NCBI RefSeq assembly: GCF_008298015.1
Contig: NZ_VTPX01000003.1
Span: 192,290 to 256,289, forward strand
Direction of reading: 5' to 3'
Length of the DNA: 64,000 bases
DNA from: Salinicola corii
GTDB lineage: Bacteria > Pseudomonadota > Gammaproteobacteria > Pseudomonadales > Halomonadaceae
Shown here: positions 55,483-64,000 of the stretch, in pieces
Layout: every line of letters begins with the position of its first letter
Position numbering within the stretch: position 1 is the stretch's first letter
The notes under the pieces: model-generated
Told to the model about the DNA's origin: nothing
Databases searched by the model: none
The model's input: the letters and a program-made list of their open reading frames with translations, nothing else
Program-made: the position numbers and the translations under genes

Positions 55483-56694
55483 GTGCGTGTCAGCACCGTG
55501 ATGATGTTCGAGCGCAGTGTCAGCTCGATGAACCGCCAGCAGAGCGCCTTCATGCAAGTCGGCGAACAAATCGCCTCCGGCAAGCGCGTTGTGCGTCCCT
55601 CCGACGACCCTCAGGCCGCTTCCCGTGCGGTCGGCGTGTCGCAGTCGTTGGCGTCCAACGCCCAGCAGAGCGACAGCCGGATCACGGCGCGCAACTCGCT
55701 GAGCCAGGAGGAGAGCGTTCTCAACAGCGTCTCCGACTCGCTTACCCGTGCCAAGGAGCTCATGATTCATGCTGGCAACGGTACCTTGAGCGATGCGGAT
55801 CGCCAGTCGATGGCGACGGAGCTGCGCGGCGTCTACGAAGCGCTTCTCGGCCAGGCCAACTCGACCGACGGTAACGGCAGCTATCTGTTCGGCGGTTACC
55901 AGGACGGTGCCGAGCCTTTCGTCAAGGACGCGTCCGGCGCGGTGCAGTACGCCGGCTCCGACCAGGTTCGCCAGCAGAAAGTGGGCTCCTCGCGCCTGAT
56001 GGAAGTGGGCAATACCGGTCGTGACGTGTTCCAGACCGTGGCGGGAGGCGCCGGCTACGTCGCCAGGGCCGGCGCAGATAACGCCGGCACGTTGACGTTC
56101 ACCGGCCCGCAAGTCGCTGATACCACGGCGTCGGGGTATGGTGACGACTACGCCATCTCGTTCGCCGCGAACGGTGATGGCACCTTCGACTACACGATCA
56201 GCGGACCGGATGGCGACACCACCGGCAATTATGATGGCACCAGTGCCACCCTGGAGTTTGGTGGGGTGCGTCTCACCCTGGAAGGCACGCCGGAAGATGG
56301 CGATGCGCTGGAGGTCGGCACCGCCAAGAACATGAATCCGGATGTATTCGCCACGCTGGAGAACATGCTCTCGGCGCTGGAAAATCCGCTCGATTCCGAC
56401 GCCGACAAGGCGGCCTTCGCCAATACGCTATCGACCTCCAGCCGAGAGACGGACAATGCGCTGGATAACGTGCTGACCGTTCGGGCTTCCGTCGGTGCGC
56501 GCCTCAACGAGCTGGATACCCTCGACACCGTGGGCAGCGATCGCAAGATCAGTTACACCCAGACCCAGAGCGACCTGATCGATCTCGACTACACCACCGC
56601 GATCTCCGATTACGTGCTGCGCCAGGTGGGTCTACAGGCGGCGCAGAAGGCTTTCGTCGATCTGCAGGGAACTTCATTGTTCGAGATGATGTAG
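55483..56694 (+). CDS. flgL: Hook-filament junction protein FlgL
   Basis: Second hook-associated protein. From GTG 55483 (GAGGAGAG at 55471-55478) it has 403 residues and starts MRVSTVMMFERSVSSMNRQQ, the FlgL pattern. The C-terminus is TAISDYVLRQVGLQAAQKAFVDLQGTSLFEMM. It is about 85 residues longer than E. coli FlgL, with the extra length in a Gly/Asp-rich variable middle (about 190-290). A strong terminator follows. Confidence 0.95.
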   Translation: MRVSTVMMFERSVSSMNRQQSAFMQVGEQIASGKRVVRPSDDPQAASRAVGVSQSLASNAQQSDSRITARNSLSQEESVLNSVSDSLTRAKELMIHAGNGTLSDADRQSMATELRGVYEALLGQANSTDGNGSYLFGGYQDGAEPFVKDASGAVQYAGSDQVRQQKVGSSRLMEVGNTGRDVFQTVAGGAGYVARAGADNAGTLTFTGPQVADTTASGYGDDYAISFAANGDGTFDYTISGPDGDTTGNYDGTSATLEFGGVRLTLEGTPEDGDALEVGTAKNMNPDVFATLENMLSALENPLDSDADKAAFANTLSTSSRETDNALDNVLTVRASVGARLNELDTLDTVGSDRKISYTQTQSDLIDLDYTTAISDYVLRQVGLQAAQKAFVDLQGTSLFEMM

Positions 56695-56733
56695 TCAACG
56701 TGGGGCGGCCCCGGTTCGAATGGGCCGCCTATG

Positions 56734-56773
56734 ATCAAAAGGGGCGCATCACGTCGGATGCGCCCCTTTTGAT
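56734..56773. terminator. Bidirectional terminator between flgL and fliR
   Basis: A 17-bp perfect stem (56734-56750 with 56757-56773) and 6-nt loop. The arms begin and end with A4/T4 tracts, so it can work on both strands. It lies 40 nt after flgL and 97 nt after the fliR stop on the other strand. Confidence 0.92.
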
Positions 56774-56869
56774 TGAATGTGTCGAGGTGATAGACCAGAT
56801 GGTGTAGACGCTACAGACCGAACGGCATGGGCCCCAGCAGACGAGGTCGGATATCACGATATTCCTCGT

Positions 56870-57661
56870 TTACGCAGGGCCAGCCATCTGCTCGATCATT
56901 CCCTGCATGAAACGCAACTGCTGAGTGAACAGGTCGCTCCAGAACCCGCCCAGATCCGGCATGAGTGCGGTGATGAGCACCAGACCGGCCGTCAGCGTCA
57001 TCGGGAAACCCACCGAAAAGATCGACAGCTGCGGAGAAGCCCGGTTGAGAATACCCAGCGACAGGTTGATCAGCAGCAGAGCGGTGACGATGGGGATAGC
57101 CATCAGCAGACCCGAGGAGAATATGGTGCCTCCCCAGCGGGCCAGTGTCTCGGCAAAGCTGGCATCGATCGAGGTGGTGCCGATGGGCAGCTCCTCGAAG
57201 GTCCAGGCGAGGATTTCGATGGTGATCAAGTGCCCGTTCATCGCCAGAAACATCAGTAGCGTCAGCAACTCCAGCATGCGCGACAACACCATGGTGTTGG
57301 TTCCGGCATCCGGCTGATAGAAAGTCGCAAATGCGAGGCCCATCTGCATGCTGATGAATTCACCGGCAGTCTGCACCACGGCAATCATGATGCGCAGCAC
57401 CATGCCCATGGCGACGCCAATCAGGATCTGTTGCAGCATGAGGCCGAAGCTTTCCACCGAGAATAGGGGAAGCGCGGGCATCGGCGGGAGTGCAGGCGCG
57501 ATGGCGATGGCGATTCCCGCACCGAACAACGCTTTTACCGGTGTCGGTACGCTGGGCAGATTCCATAGCGGTGAGGCCATGAAGAAAGCGAGAATGCGGA
57601 CGGTGGGCCAGAAGAATAGCTGCAGCCAGCCCAGCCATTGGTCGGAGGTGATGTCGATCAT
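56870..57661 (-). CDS. fliR: Flagellar export gate protein FliR
   Basis: Inner-membrane export-gate component, 263 residues with about six helices. Recognised by WLGWLQLFFWPTVRILAFFMASPLW near 10-34 and the GEFISMQMGLAFATFYQPDAGTNT segment near 96-119. Last gene of the fliI-R run; 16 nt after fliQ. Confidence 0.96.
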   Translation of the reverse strand: MIDITSDQWLGWLQLFFWPTVRILAFFMASPLWNLPSVPTPVKALFGAGIAIAIAPALPPMPALPLFSVESFGLMLQQILIGVAMGMVLRIMIAVVQTAGEFISMQMGLAFATFYQPDAGTNTMVLSRMLELLTLLMFLAMNGHLITIEILAWTFEELPIGTTSIDASFAETLARWGGTIFSSGLLMAIPIVTALLLINLSLGILNRASPQLSIFSVGFPMTLTAGLVLITALMPDLGGFWSDLFTQQLRFMQGMIEQMAGPA

Positions 57662-57677
57662 CGCAGGCGTTGGCGCC

Positions 57678-57947
57678 TCAGCTCACCATCTGAGGGATGT
57701 TCTGCAGCAACTCCCGAGTGAAGTTGACCAGTAGCTGAATCATCCAGGCACCGGATACGATCAGCATGGCGAAGACGCCCAGGATCTTGGGAATGAATGA
57801 CAGGGTCATTTCATTGATCTGGGTCGCGGCCTGGAAAAGGCTGACTAGCAGGCCGATCAATAGGGCGGTCAGCAGCAGCGGGGCAGCTACCATCAGGGTC
57901 ACTTTCATGCCCTGATACGCCATGCTCATGATCATTTCCGGGGACAC
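57678..57947 (-). CDS. fliQ: Flagellar export gate protein FliQ
   Basis: 89-residue, two-helix export-gate subunit (E. coli 89). Contains AYQGMKVTLMVAAPLLLTALLIGLLVSLFQAATQINEMTL. Start is GTG 57947 with GGAGGTG 5 nt upstream. Confidence 0.96.
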   Translation of the reverse strand: MSPEMIMSMAYQGMKVTLMVAAPLLLTALLIGLLVSLFQAATQINEMTLSFIPKILGVFAMLIVSGAWMIQLLVNFTRELLQNIPQMVS

Positions 57948-58017
57948 TGTTCACCTCCGGGTCGCGGGGCGCGAATGGCGACCCTATTCATCCCTGCGCG
58001 ACTCACGTCAGCGCGAC

Positions 58018-58788
58018 TCATGATAGATAGAAGCTCTGGGTCAGCGAACCGATCAGTAGTTGCCATCCGTCAACCAGTACGAACAGCATCAACTTGAACG
58101 GTAGCGAGATCGTGGCAGGTGGCACCATCATCATCCCCAATGCCATCAGCACGCTGGCCACGACGAGATCGATGATCAGAAACGGGATAAAGATCGTGAA
58201 GCCGATCTGGAAGGCCGTCTTCAGTTCACTGGTGACGTACGCCGGTACCAGTATCCGCATCGGCACGTCCTCCGGGCCCTGCATCTCGCCGATATCGGCG
58301 ATACGGGCGAACATCGCCAGATCGGTCTTCCGGGTCTGCGCGAACATGAATTCACGGAAAGGCTGGCTACCTCTGTCCAGTGCCTCCTCCAGCGAAATCT
58401 GCTCGGCCGAGAAAGGCTGCCAGGCCTCGTCGTAGACACGGTCCAGCACCGGCGACATGACGAAGAACGTGAGAAACAGCGCGAGCCCCAGCAGGACTTG
58501 AGTCGGCGGCGCCGATGGCGTGCTCATGGCCGTGCGCAGCAGCCCGAGAACGATGATGATTCGCGTGAAACAGGTCATCATCAACAGCATCGCCGGCAGG
58601 AAGGCGAGCGACGACAGAAACAGCAAGGTCTGCAGGCTCAACGACCAGCGCTGGCCGCCATTGGGCAGCGGCTCGCTGATGATGCCGGGCAGGGCCTGGG
58701 CCACCGCCCATTGGCTAGCCATCATCGTCAGCAGGGCCGCCAGAACAGCGACAATGTGACGCGACCTGAGTCGGAGTGCAATCGCCAC
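58018..58788 (-). CDS. fliP: Flagellar export gate protein FliP
   Basis: Core export-gate protein, 256 residues with a cleavable signal peptide (about 1-31) and four later helices. Conserved [37 protein letters not shown] and [40 protein letters not shown]. Start is GTG 58788, overlapping the fliO TAG by one base. Confidence 0.97.
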   Translation of the reverse strand: MAIALRLRSRHIVAVLAALLTMMASQWAVAQALPGIISEPLPNGGQRWSLSLQTLLFLSSLAFLPAMLLMMTCFTRIIIVLGLLRTAMSTPSAPPTQVLLGLALFLTFFVMSPVLDRVYDEAWQPFSAEQISLEEALDRGSQPFREFMFAQTRKTDLAMFARIADIGEMQGPEDVPMRILVPAYVTSELKTAFQIGFTIFIPFLIIDLVVASVLMALGMMMVPPATISLPFKLMLFVLVDGWQLLIGSLTQSFYLS

Positions 58789-59219
58789 TAGCTGCGGTCC
58801 CGCCCGTTCCGCCGACCCCGGACCGCGCCCCGCGTCGTGTTCTGCTTCAGCGCCTGTGCAAAGCGGCTGGCGAAGGAACCGGCGAGCGGGGGGGGCGGAG
58901 GCTCCGCGTCGGGTGTCGCCGGTGGCTCGAGCGTGTCCAGTCGGGTTACCTGTCCGCCACCGACACCCAGCACGAGCCAGCGATCCGCGACTTCGACAAT
59001 CACCACGCGTTCGCGCTGTCCCACCGGCGTGCTGGCCACGACGCGAAGATGTTGCGTGCCCGCTCGCCGATTGGGTCCGATGCGCTTGAGCAGCCAGGCG
59101 CAGGCCAGGATGATCGCGACGACCACGAGCAGGGAGGCCGCAGTCTTGCCCATCATCAGCAGACCGATACTGTCGCCGCCGCCGGCCTCGGAGGCCTGCC
59201 GTAGGGTATCTTCGTTCAT
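58788..59219 (-). CDS. fliO: Flagellar biosynthesis protein FliO
   Basis: Small bitopic membrane protein assisting FliP assembly. The 143-residue product has one helix (about 28-45) and a FliO domain ([31 protein letters not shown], about 57-87). A proline-rich stretch and basic tail follow. The ATGA overlap with fliN sets the start. Confidence 0.9.
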   Translation of the reverse strand: MNEDTLRQASEAGGGDSIGLLMMGKTAASLLVVVAIILACAWLLKRIGPNRRAGTQHLRVVASTPVGQRERVVIVEVADRWLVLGVGGGQVTRLDTLEPPATPDAEPPPPPLAGSFASRFAQALKQNTTRGAVRGRRNGRDRS

Positions 59220-59752
59220 CGGTTCAATTTCTGGACGCGCTCTGACGGCGTGATGATTTCGGTGATACGAATGCCGTATTTGTCATCCACGACCACCACC
59301 TCGCCTTGGGCGATGAGATAGCCATTGATCAGGATGTCCATGGGTTCGCCGGCGAGGCCGTCCAGCTCCACGACCGAGCCCTGGGCAAGCTCCAGCAACT
59401 GCTTGATGGTGATGCGCGTTCTGCCCAGCTCGACCGAGAGCTTGACCGGAATGTCCATGACCACGCCCAGATCACGGGGCTGACGAGTGTCGTTCTCCCC
59501 CTGGTCGAAGGACTGGAACACTCCGGTATTCGACGAGCTCGGCGCCGCGGCTTTCGCGTTGGCGTCGACGTCGGGCACCTGGGAGGGTTCTGTCTCGGCG
59601 GGCTGCGTCTCGACGGATTCGATCTCGTCGGTCTCGGGCTCCACGCCCTGTTCCGCCATTGCCGCGGCCCACAGATCCTCGGCTTCCTGCTGGCTGTCTT
59701 CAGCCGCATCGGAAGATCCCTTCTGGGATCCCGGTTTTTGATCGTCACTCAT
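59216..59752 (-). CDS. fliN: Flagellar motor switch protein FliN
   Basis: C-ring switch subunit. The 178-residue product has an acidic, Glu/Ser-rich N-terminal 90 residues and a SpoA domain ([39 protein letters not shown], about 99-137). It is longer than E. coli FliN (137) through the acidic extension. It overlaps fliM by 8 nt. Confidence 0.96.
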   Translation of the reverse strand: MSDDQKPGSQKGSSDAAEDSQQEAEDLWAAAMAEQGVEPETDEIESVETQPAETEPSQVPDVDANAKAAAPSSSNTGVFQSFDQGENDTRQPRDLGVVMDIPVKLSVELGRTRITIKQLLELAQGSVVELDGLAGEPMDILINGYLIAQGEVVVVDDKYGIRITEIITPSERVQKLNR

Positions 59753-60752
59753 TGTCGAAGTCCTTCATGGCGGAGTACGTACCATGGTCGATGAGATGTT
59801 TCACCCGCAGTGCGCGCTGGCCTTGCCGGCTCCCGTACTCGCAGGTCATGACCGGCACGCCGTCGACCCGCACGTCGATGGCTTTGGGAAGTTCGATGGG
59901 AAGAACGTCCCCGACTTCCAGCGACAGTACATCGCCGATGGTCGAGGGGATCCTGACGAAATCGGCGATCAGTTCGACCTGGGTTTGCTTGATCTCGCCG
60001 GCCATGCGTGATTCCCACTGCGTGTCGTCGCTGTCGAGCGCACCGATCGGGCTGGAGAGAATGTCCCGGATCGGTTCGATCATCGAAAACGGTATGCAGA
60101 TGTTGAAGTCGCTGGCCAGATTGCCGACTTCGAGATGAAACGTGCTGTTGACGACGATTTCGTTCGGCGAATTGGTGATATTGGCAAAACGAACCTGCAT
60201 CTCCGAGCGCATGTAGTCGATCTCCAATGGATAGATCGATTTCCAGGCGTCGCTGTAGCCCTCCAGCGCCAGCGCCATCAACCGCTGGATGATGCGTTGC
60301 TCGGTGGCGGTGAATTCGCGGCCGTCGGATTTGGTCAGAAACCGCCCGTCGCCGCCGAACAGGTTGTCCACCACCATGAAGACCAGCCCCGGCGGAAACA
60401 CCAGCAGTGCCGTACCCTTGAGCGGCTTGAGGCTGATCAGGTTGAGGTTGGTCGGCACCGGCAGATTGCGCGCGAATTCGCTGTAGCTCTGGTAGCGCAC
60501 GCCGGATACCGTGATATCGGCACTGCGCCGGATCAGGTTGAACAGCGCAACCCGAAACAGACGCGCGAAGCGTTCGTTGATGATGTCCAGCGCCTGCAGG
60601 CGTTCGCGAACGACCCGGTGCTGATTTGCCGGATCGAACGGGCGGGTGCGACGTCCGCCTTTCGGCTCGTCGGCGGGTTTGTCGTCATCGCCGCTGACGC
60701 CGTTGAGGAGGGCATCGATCTCTTCCTGCGATAACAGGTCGTCTTGGGACAT
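59745..60752 (-). CDS. fliM: Flagellar motor switch protein FliM
   Basis: C-ring protein that binds CheY-P. The 335-residue product has the CheY-binding peptide LSQEEIDALL at 6-15, a CheC-like middle domain (NLISLKPLKGTALLVFPPGLVFMVVDNLFGG) and a C-terminal SpoA domain (LSLEVGDVLPIELPKAIDVRVDGVPV). Confidence 0.97.
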   Translation of the reverse strand: MSQDDLLSQEEIDALLNGVSGDDDKPADEPKGGRRTRPFDPANQHRVVRERLQALDIINERFARLFRVALFNLIRRSADITVSGVRYQSYSEFARNLPVPTNLNLISLKPLKGTALLVFPPGLVFMVVDNLFGGDGRFLTKSDGREFTATEQRIIQRLMALALEGYSDAWKSIYPLEIDYMRSEMQVRFANITNSPNEIVVNSTFHLEVGNLASDFNICIPFSMIEPIRDILSSPIGALDSDDTQWESRMAGEIKQTQVELIADFVRIPSTIGDVLSLEVGDVLPIELPKAIDVRVDGVPVMTCEYGSRQGQRALRVKHLIDHGTYSAMKDFDNE

Positions 60753-60770
60753 GGTTGGCCTGGTGTCCGC

Positions 60771-61253
60771 TTACTGCACGATGAAATCGGAAAACAGCAC
60801 GTCACTGATGGCTAACGTGGGCTGCGGCGTGGTGATCGGCTCGTCGAACAGGCCGAGAATCTGCTGCTTCAACTTGATCTTGCCCTCAGGCTTGATCAAC
60901 TCCTCCGCGCTCTTGCCGGAGAGGAGCATCAGCAACCGGCTACGCACTTCCGGCATGTGCTGGGTCAGGAAATCTTTGGTCTCGTCGTCGTTGACGCGTA
61001 GCGACAGCCCCACGTAGAGCAGCCGATCTCCGTAGTCGCTCTGCAGGTTGACCGTGAAAGGCTGAATGGTCACGAATATCGGCACGGGCGGTTCGGCCGG
61101 CTGCTCCTCGACGACATCGGCCGACTCGTTACCGTCACGGGCATCGAGAAAGAAGTACACGGCGATCGAACTCGCGATCGCCAGCAGGACGATCAAAAGG
61201 CCCACGAGAAGTAGGGATCGACTTTTACGGGGTGCGGCCATTGCTTCTGCCAT
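60771..61253 (-). CDS. fliL: Flagellar basal body-associated protein FliL
   Basis: 160-residue inner-membrane protein with one helix (about 14-34) and a periplasmic FliL domain (FVTIQPFTVNLQ, LLYVGLSLRVND, MPEVRSRLLMLLSGKSAEEL). It supports stator function. An internal ATG at 61241 is a possible start. Confidence 0.94.
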   Translation of the reverse strand: MAEAMAAPRKSRSLLLVGLLIVLLAIASSIAVYFFLDARDGNESADVVEEQPAEPPVPIFVTIQPFTVNLQSDYGDRLLYVGLSLRVNDDETKDFLTQHMPEVRSRLLMLLSGKSAEELIKPEGKIKLKQQILGLFDEPITTPQPTLAISDVLFSDFIVQ

Positions 61254-61452
61254 TACGGGTCATCTCTGGAAGTTGCAGCGGATTATGCGGTGACGGGGGA
61301 TCTGGCGATCGACGGAAAAGACGCCTTCCGGTCGGCCAACTTCCCCTTTCGTGCCCAAGCGGCGCAGGGCAGGGCTGGCCGCTGACGCACCGCATGGCGT
61401 AGTGCCACGACTGGAACCGGCCAGTCGTCATCCGTGTTATCGGCAGCGTCAG

Positions 61453-62850
61453 TCAGGCGTAAAGGTTGATATTGCCATTGTCAGTCAGCGTCAGGCTCCG
61501 CACCGTGACGTCGTCGATCGACTTGATACCTGACGCCGTCAACACGGAGCCGGCAGCGCCTGCTCTGCGGTGCGGGTGGTCGTCGCCGGATGACTGCCCC
61601 TGCTGGAAGTGTCCCTGGTCGCTCACCATCGCCTCGCCCAGCGCGATGCCGCTATCCGCCAGTGCCTGACGAAGCTGGGGGATCGCCGCTTCGACCGCGG
61701 CGCGAACCGGGGCGTGTGCCGACAGAACCTGGAGCTGTGCCTGCTGGTCCTGGACCGTCAGGGAGACGTTCAATGGTCCCAGCTCCTGGGGATGGAGGCG
61801 GAGCGACATCTGCTGGTCGCCGCGCTGGTGCATCTGCAGTACCTGCTGGCCGAAAGACGCCGGCCACTGGGGTGATTGCACGGGGGCGTTGACGAAGCCT
61901 GGCGTTGCCGTACTCGCCGTCGCGGGGCTCGCGGCGCTGGAGGGGGCGGCGGTGGCGTTCGTCAACGCGCCGATGTCCGAGCGGGGAGTCGGGACGGGAC
62001 CGGCATCCTGGGCGTTTCGCTCGGGCAGGCCGATCGATGCGGCATCGCCAATCTGGCTGGCGGTGGTCACGGCCGCGTTATCCGGCGCGCCGGGGGTGGC
62101 GGTCATGCCGGGATTTGCCCCTGGCATGGCGCCGTCGCTGTGTCGACTATCGATGGCTGACAGCAATCCACCGAAGCCCGGTTGACCACTGGATGCCTTG
62201 GGGCGGTCCGAAGCGTCGACCTGATCACCTTCGGTGGCTGGTGCACCGATCACGGCGGCACCATTGGCTGTCGGTGTGGTGTCGGTGGCCTTGAGAACCA
62301 GCTGTGCCAGCGCCGGATGTTCGCCTCTCGACAAGGCTGCACCAGCGCCGCTTGCGGCAGGGGGATCCAGTGGATGCGATGCCATGGCGAGCGGCAAACC
62401 GGCCACCATGGCCGCGAGAGCTTCGGCATCGGGTGCACTCGAACCTTCATCGACGTCTTTCGTGCCTGACGACTGGTCGCCGGCAGTGGGCGAAAGGCTG
62501 GACAGAATGGCGCGGAGCCTGGACATGTCTTCTTCGTCGGGCGCTTGCGAAATGGAGGCGGTAGTTGCGTCCGAGGTTCCTGCGCCGGCCGCAGCGCTTT
62601 CGTCGGCTGGTCGCTGCGCCGCTCCATCCACGACTTCCTCGCCGGGTCGTCCGTTGGCATCCGGGCTCGGCGCCTGCTGGGCGGATGCGCCACCTTGTGC
62701 AGTCGGCTGCGGTAATTTTTCGGCCGCCACGCGGCGCAGGGAATCGGCGAAGGGGACGCTCTCGGTAGCGGCCTTGTCTCTGGTGCTCGCGCTACGGTCC
62801 GAGGGTGGCGTCACAGCGTTGATTGAAGAAAGTTCCATGGGCAGGGCCAT
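61453..62850 (-). CDS. fliK: Flagellar hook-length control protein FliK
   Basis: Exported ruler that sets hook length and switches export specificity. The 465-residue product has a long, low-complexity Ala/Pro/Ser/Thr-rich N-terminal part and the conserved C-terminal domain (MSLRLHPQELGPLNVSLTVQDQQAQLQVLSAH, about 348-379). No good Shine-Dalgarno at ATG 62850; ATG 62838 is an alternative. The 199 nt between fliL and fliK hold no gene. Confidence 0.93.
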   Translation of the reverse strand: MALPMELSSINAVTPPSDRSASTRDKAATESVPFADSLRRVAAEKLPQPTAQGGASAQQAPSPDANGRPGEEVVDGAAQRPADESAAAGAGTSDATTASISQAPDEEDMSRLRAILSSLSPTAGDQSSGTKDVDEGSSAPDAEALAAMVAGLPLAMASHPLDPPAASGAGAALSRGEHPALAQLVLKATDTTPTANGAAVIGAPATEGDQVDASDRPKASSGQPGFGGLLSAIDSRHSDGAMPGANPGMTATPGAPDNAAVTTASQIGDAASIGLPERNAQDAGPVPTPRSDIGALTNATAAPSSAASPATASTATPGFVNAPVQSPQWPASFGQQVLQMHQRGDQQMSLRLHPQELGPLNVSLTVQDQQAQLQVLSAHAPVRAAVEAAIPQLRQALADSGIALGEAMVSDQGHFQQGQSSGDDHPHRRAGAAGSVLTASGIKSIDDVTVRSLTLTDNGNINLYA

Positions 62851-62912
62851 CGGTTTCGTGGTCGGGTAACGCTTCGGATCAGGGCCTCGATTCGGCGCGT
62901 CGAATCTCTAGT

Positions 62913-63377
62913 TCAGCCTTGCTGCGGATGCCGGGTGTCTTGTTGTCGACGAAGCAGCTGCGCGGCCATCTCGTCGCTGTGACGCTGCTCCTGACGAGCC
63001 TGGCGATACGCGGCGTCGCGCTCCCCTCTGGCATGCAGCGTCTCGTAGGCATTGAGCTTCCGGCGTTCTCCCTGCCAATGTTCTCTGCCGCTGTCGACTC
63101 GCGTCTGATGCTCGCCGAGTCGTCGCTGCTGCTGTTCGATCGCCTTGTCGAGAGAGCCGATGAACTGCTGATAGTCGCGCCACTGGCTGGAGGAAACGCC
63201 TTGAGTCAGGCTGTCGTGCAGTTTGCGCTGATACTCGTCCCGATATCGTTGCAGCTGTCCTAGTTGTGTCTGGGCTTCCTGCTGTTGACGCTGCAAACGG
63301 CCGAGATTCTCCACGGCCTTTTCACTGCTGCGTTGTGCCAGGTCTCGAAGCATCTCCATGGCTTGCATGTTGGCCAA
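62913..63377 (-). CDS. fliJ: Flagellar export chaperone FliJ
   Basis: Coiled-coil export ATPase partner. The TTG at 63377 is chosen because AGGAGGT lies 6 nt upstream, giving 154 residues (E. coli 147). The nearby ATG 63368 would be too far from the Shine-Dalgarno. The protein is almost entirely helical and Gln/Arg-rich (MEMLRDLAQRSSEKAVENLGRLQ and repeated heptads), as FliJ proteins are. The 174-nt gap before fliI holds no gene. Confidence 0.88.
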   Translation of the reverse strand: MANMQAMEMLRDLAQRSSEKAVENLGRLQRQQQEAQTQLGQLQRYRDEYQRKLHDSLTQGVSSSQWRDYQQFIGSLDKAIEQQQRRLGEHQTRVDSGREHWQGERRKLNAYETLHARGERDAAYRQARQEQRHSDEMAAQLLRRQQDTRHPQQG

Positions 63378-63551
63378 AGCGTTACCTCCTATCCATCCGT
63401 CCGTCGCCATGGCAACGGGAGAATTCAACGGTTCCCATTGTGACGGTGCCGATACCACCCCAAAGGCTCGATAAGCGGCAATAAAAACCACTATTCCCGA
63501 TCGAGGTCAGGGGGGAAGGAGACCGGTGAAACGGCGAGCTAGGATGGCAGT

Positions 63552-64000
63552 TCAGTCGTCGATCGGAATGAGGCGGTCGAGTTCCGAACGGGTGTGCTCG
63601 ATTCCGGCCGTTTCGTTCATCCGTTGCTGCAGGAACGTCTCCAACCGAGGATAGAGAGCGACGGCGCGGTCGAGCTGAGGATCCTGGCCACTGACATAGG
63701 CGCCGACATTGATCAGGTCGCGATTGCGCTGATAACGGGAGATCATCTGCTTGAATTCCTGGGCTTGGCGCAGGCGTCTTGTTTCGACGACAGCGGGCAT
63801 CGCGCGGCTGATCGACGCTTCGATGTCGATCGCGGGATAATGGCCGCTCTCCGCCAGTTGCCGTGATAGGACGATATGGCCGTCGAGGATGGCGCGAGCT
63901 GAATCGGCGATCGGATCCTGCTGATCGTCGCCTTCCGTCAAGACGGTATAGAACGCGGTGATCGAGCCGCCGCCGCGCTTGCCATTGCCGGCTCGCTCGA
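63552..64000 (-). CDS. fliI: Flagellum-specific ATPase FliI (C-terminal part, cut by window edge)
   Basis: Only the last 148 residues are in the window. The visible part has [40 protein letters not shown], a strong FliI/F1-beta-type motif, followed by [15 protein letters not shown]. The N-terminal Walker A region lies beyond 64000. It energises export together with FliJ. Confidence 0.96.
   Translation of the reverse strand, partial: ERAGNGKRGGGSITAFYTVLTEGDDQQDPIADSARAILDGHIVLSRQLAESGHYPAIDIEASISRAMPAVVETRRLRQAQEFKQMISRYQRNRDLINVGAYVSGQDPQLDRAVALYPRLETFLQQRMNETAGIEHTRSELDRLIPIDD

Noticed and set aside
1-64000. tRNA, rRNA, CRISPR arrays, transposases, prophage genes
   Set aside because: Looked for typical repeats, cloverleaf-like segments and transposase motifs; none was convincing anywhere in the window.

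Overview
The window is gene-dense, high-GC DNA from a gammaproteobacterial chromosome. Gene content and order point to the Halomonadaceae or a close relative (Halomonas/Salinicola-like): the rpoE-rseA-rseB-mucD-lepA-lepB-rnc-era-recO-pdxJ order and the gacS/cysM-rlmD-relA-mazG order are shared with Pseudomonas and its relatives, the H-NS-type protein is of the MvaT family, and the flagellar genes lie in one large block. This assignment is an inference from content, not from a search. No rRNA, tRNA, CRISPR array, prophage or insertion sequence was seen.

Layout. 1-10660 (+): sigma-E with its anti-sigma factor RseA, RseB and the periplasmic protease MucD, then translation/secretion and RNA-processing housekeeping genes (lepA, lepB, rnc, era), recO and pdxJ. 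A 22-bp perfect hairpin precedes rnc and is probably an RNase III self-cleavage site. 10666-13188 (-): a GacS/BarA-type hybrid histidine kinase. 13473-23167 (+): cysM, rlmD, relA, mazG, ppc, cbpA, cbpM. 23376-25580 (+): a P-loop sugar/nucleoside kinase with an MFS sugar porter. 25684-30626 (-): panE, topB and a large two-helix membrane protein of unknown function, divergent from a SEC-C/TPR protein (30748-32565). 32584-39353: ampG, rfaH, slyD, a lytic transglycosylase, proS, a Yip1-type membrane protein and a small lipoprotein. 39354-39828 is a patch of gene remnants, including a frameshifted cupin-domain regulator.

39818-42149 (-) is the most interesting accessory unit: three genes joined by ATGA overlaps. 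They encode a SatD-type protein whose N-terminal part resembles a class III nucleotide-cyclase palm and whose C-terminal part is a helix-turn-helix, a DUF3307 membrane protein with four H/D pairs spaced i,i+4, and an AmiD-like lipoprotein amidase. Repeats in the AT-rich upstream DNA look like operators. A GGDEF diguanylate cyclase and MvaT follow.

44211-64000 is flagellar: flgN-flgM and flgA on the minus strand, flgBCDEFGHIJKL on the plus strand, then the export/switch genes fliI(partial)-J-K-L-M-N-O-P-Q-R on the minus strand. Good sigma-28 promoter matches precede flgM and flgK, consistent with the usual FlgM-FliA checkpoint controlling late genes. Several starts are non-ATG (flgM and fliJ TTG; rnc, fliP, fliQ, flgH, flgL, the lytic transglycosylase and the two-helix protein GTG), each chosen from Shine-Dalgarno spacing, gene overlap or homology. 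Long open frames opposite relA, lepA, mucD and flgE are composition shadows and were not annotated.
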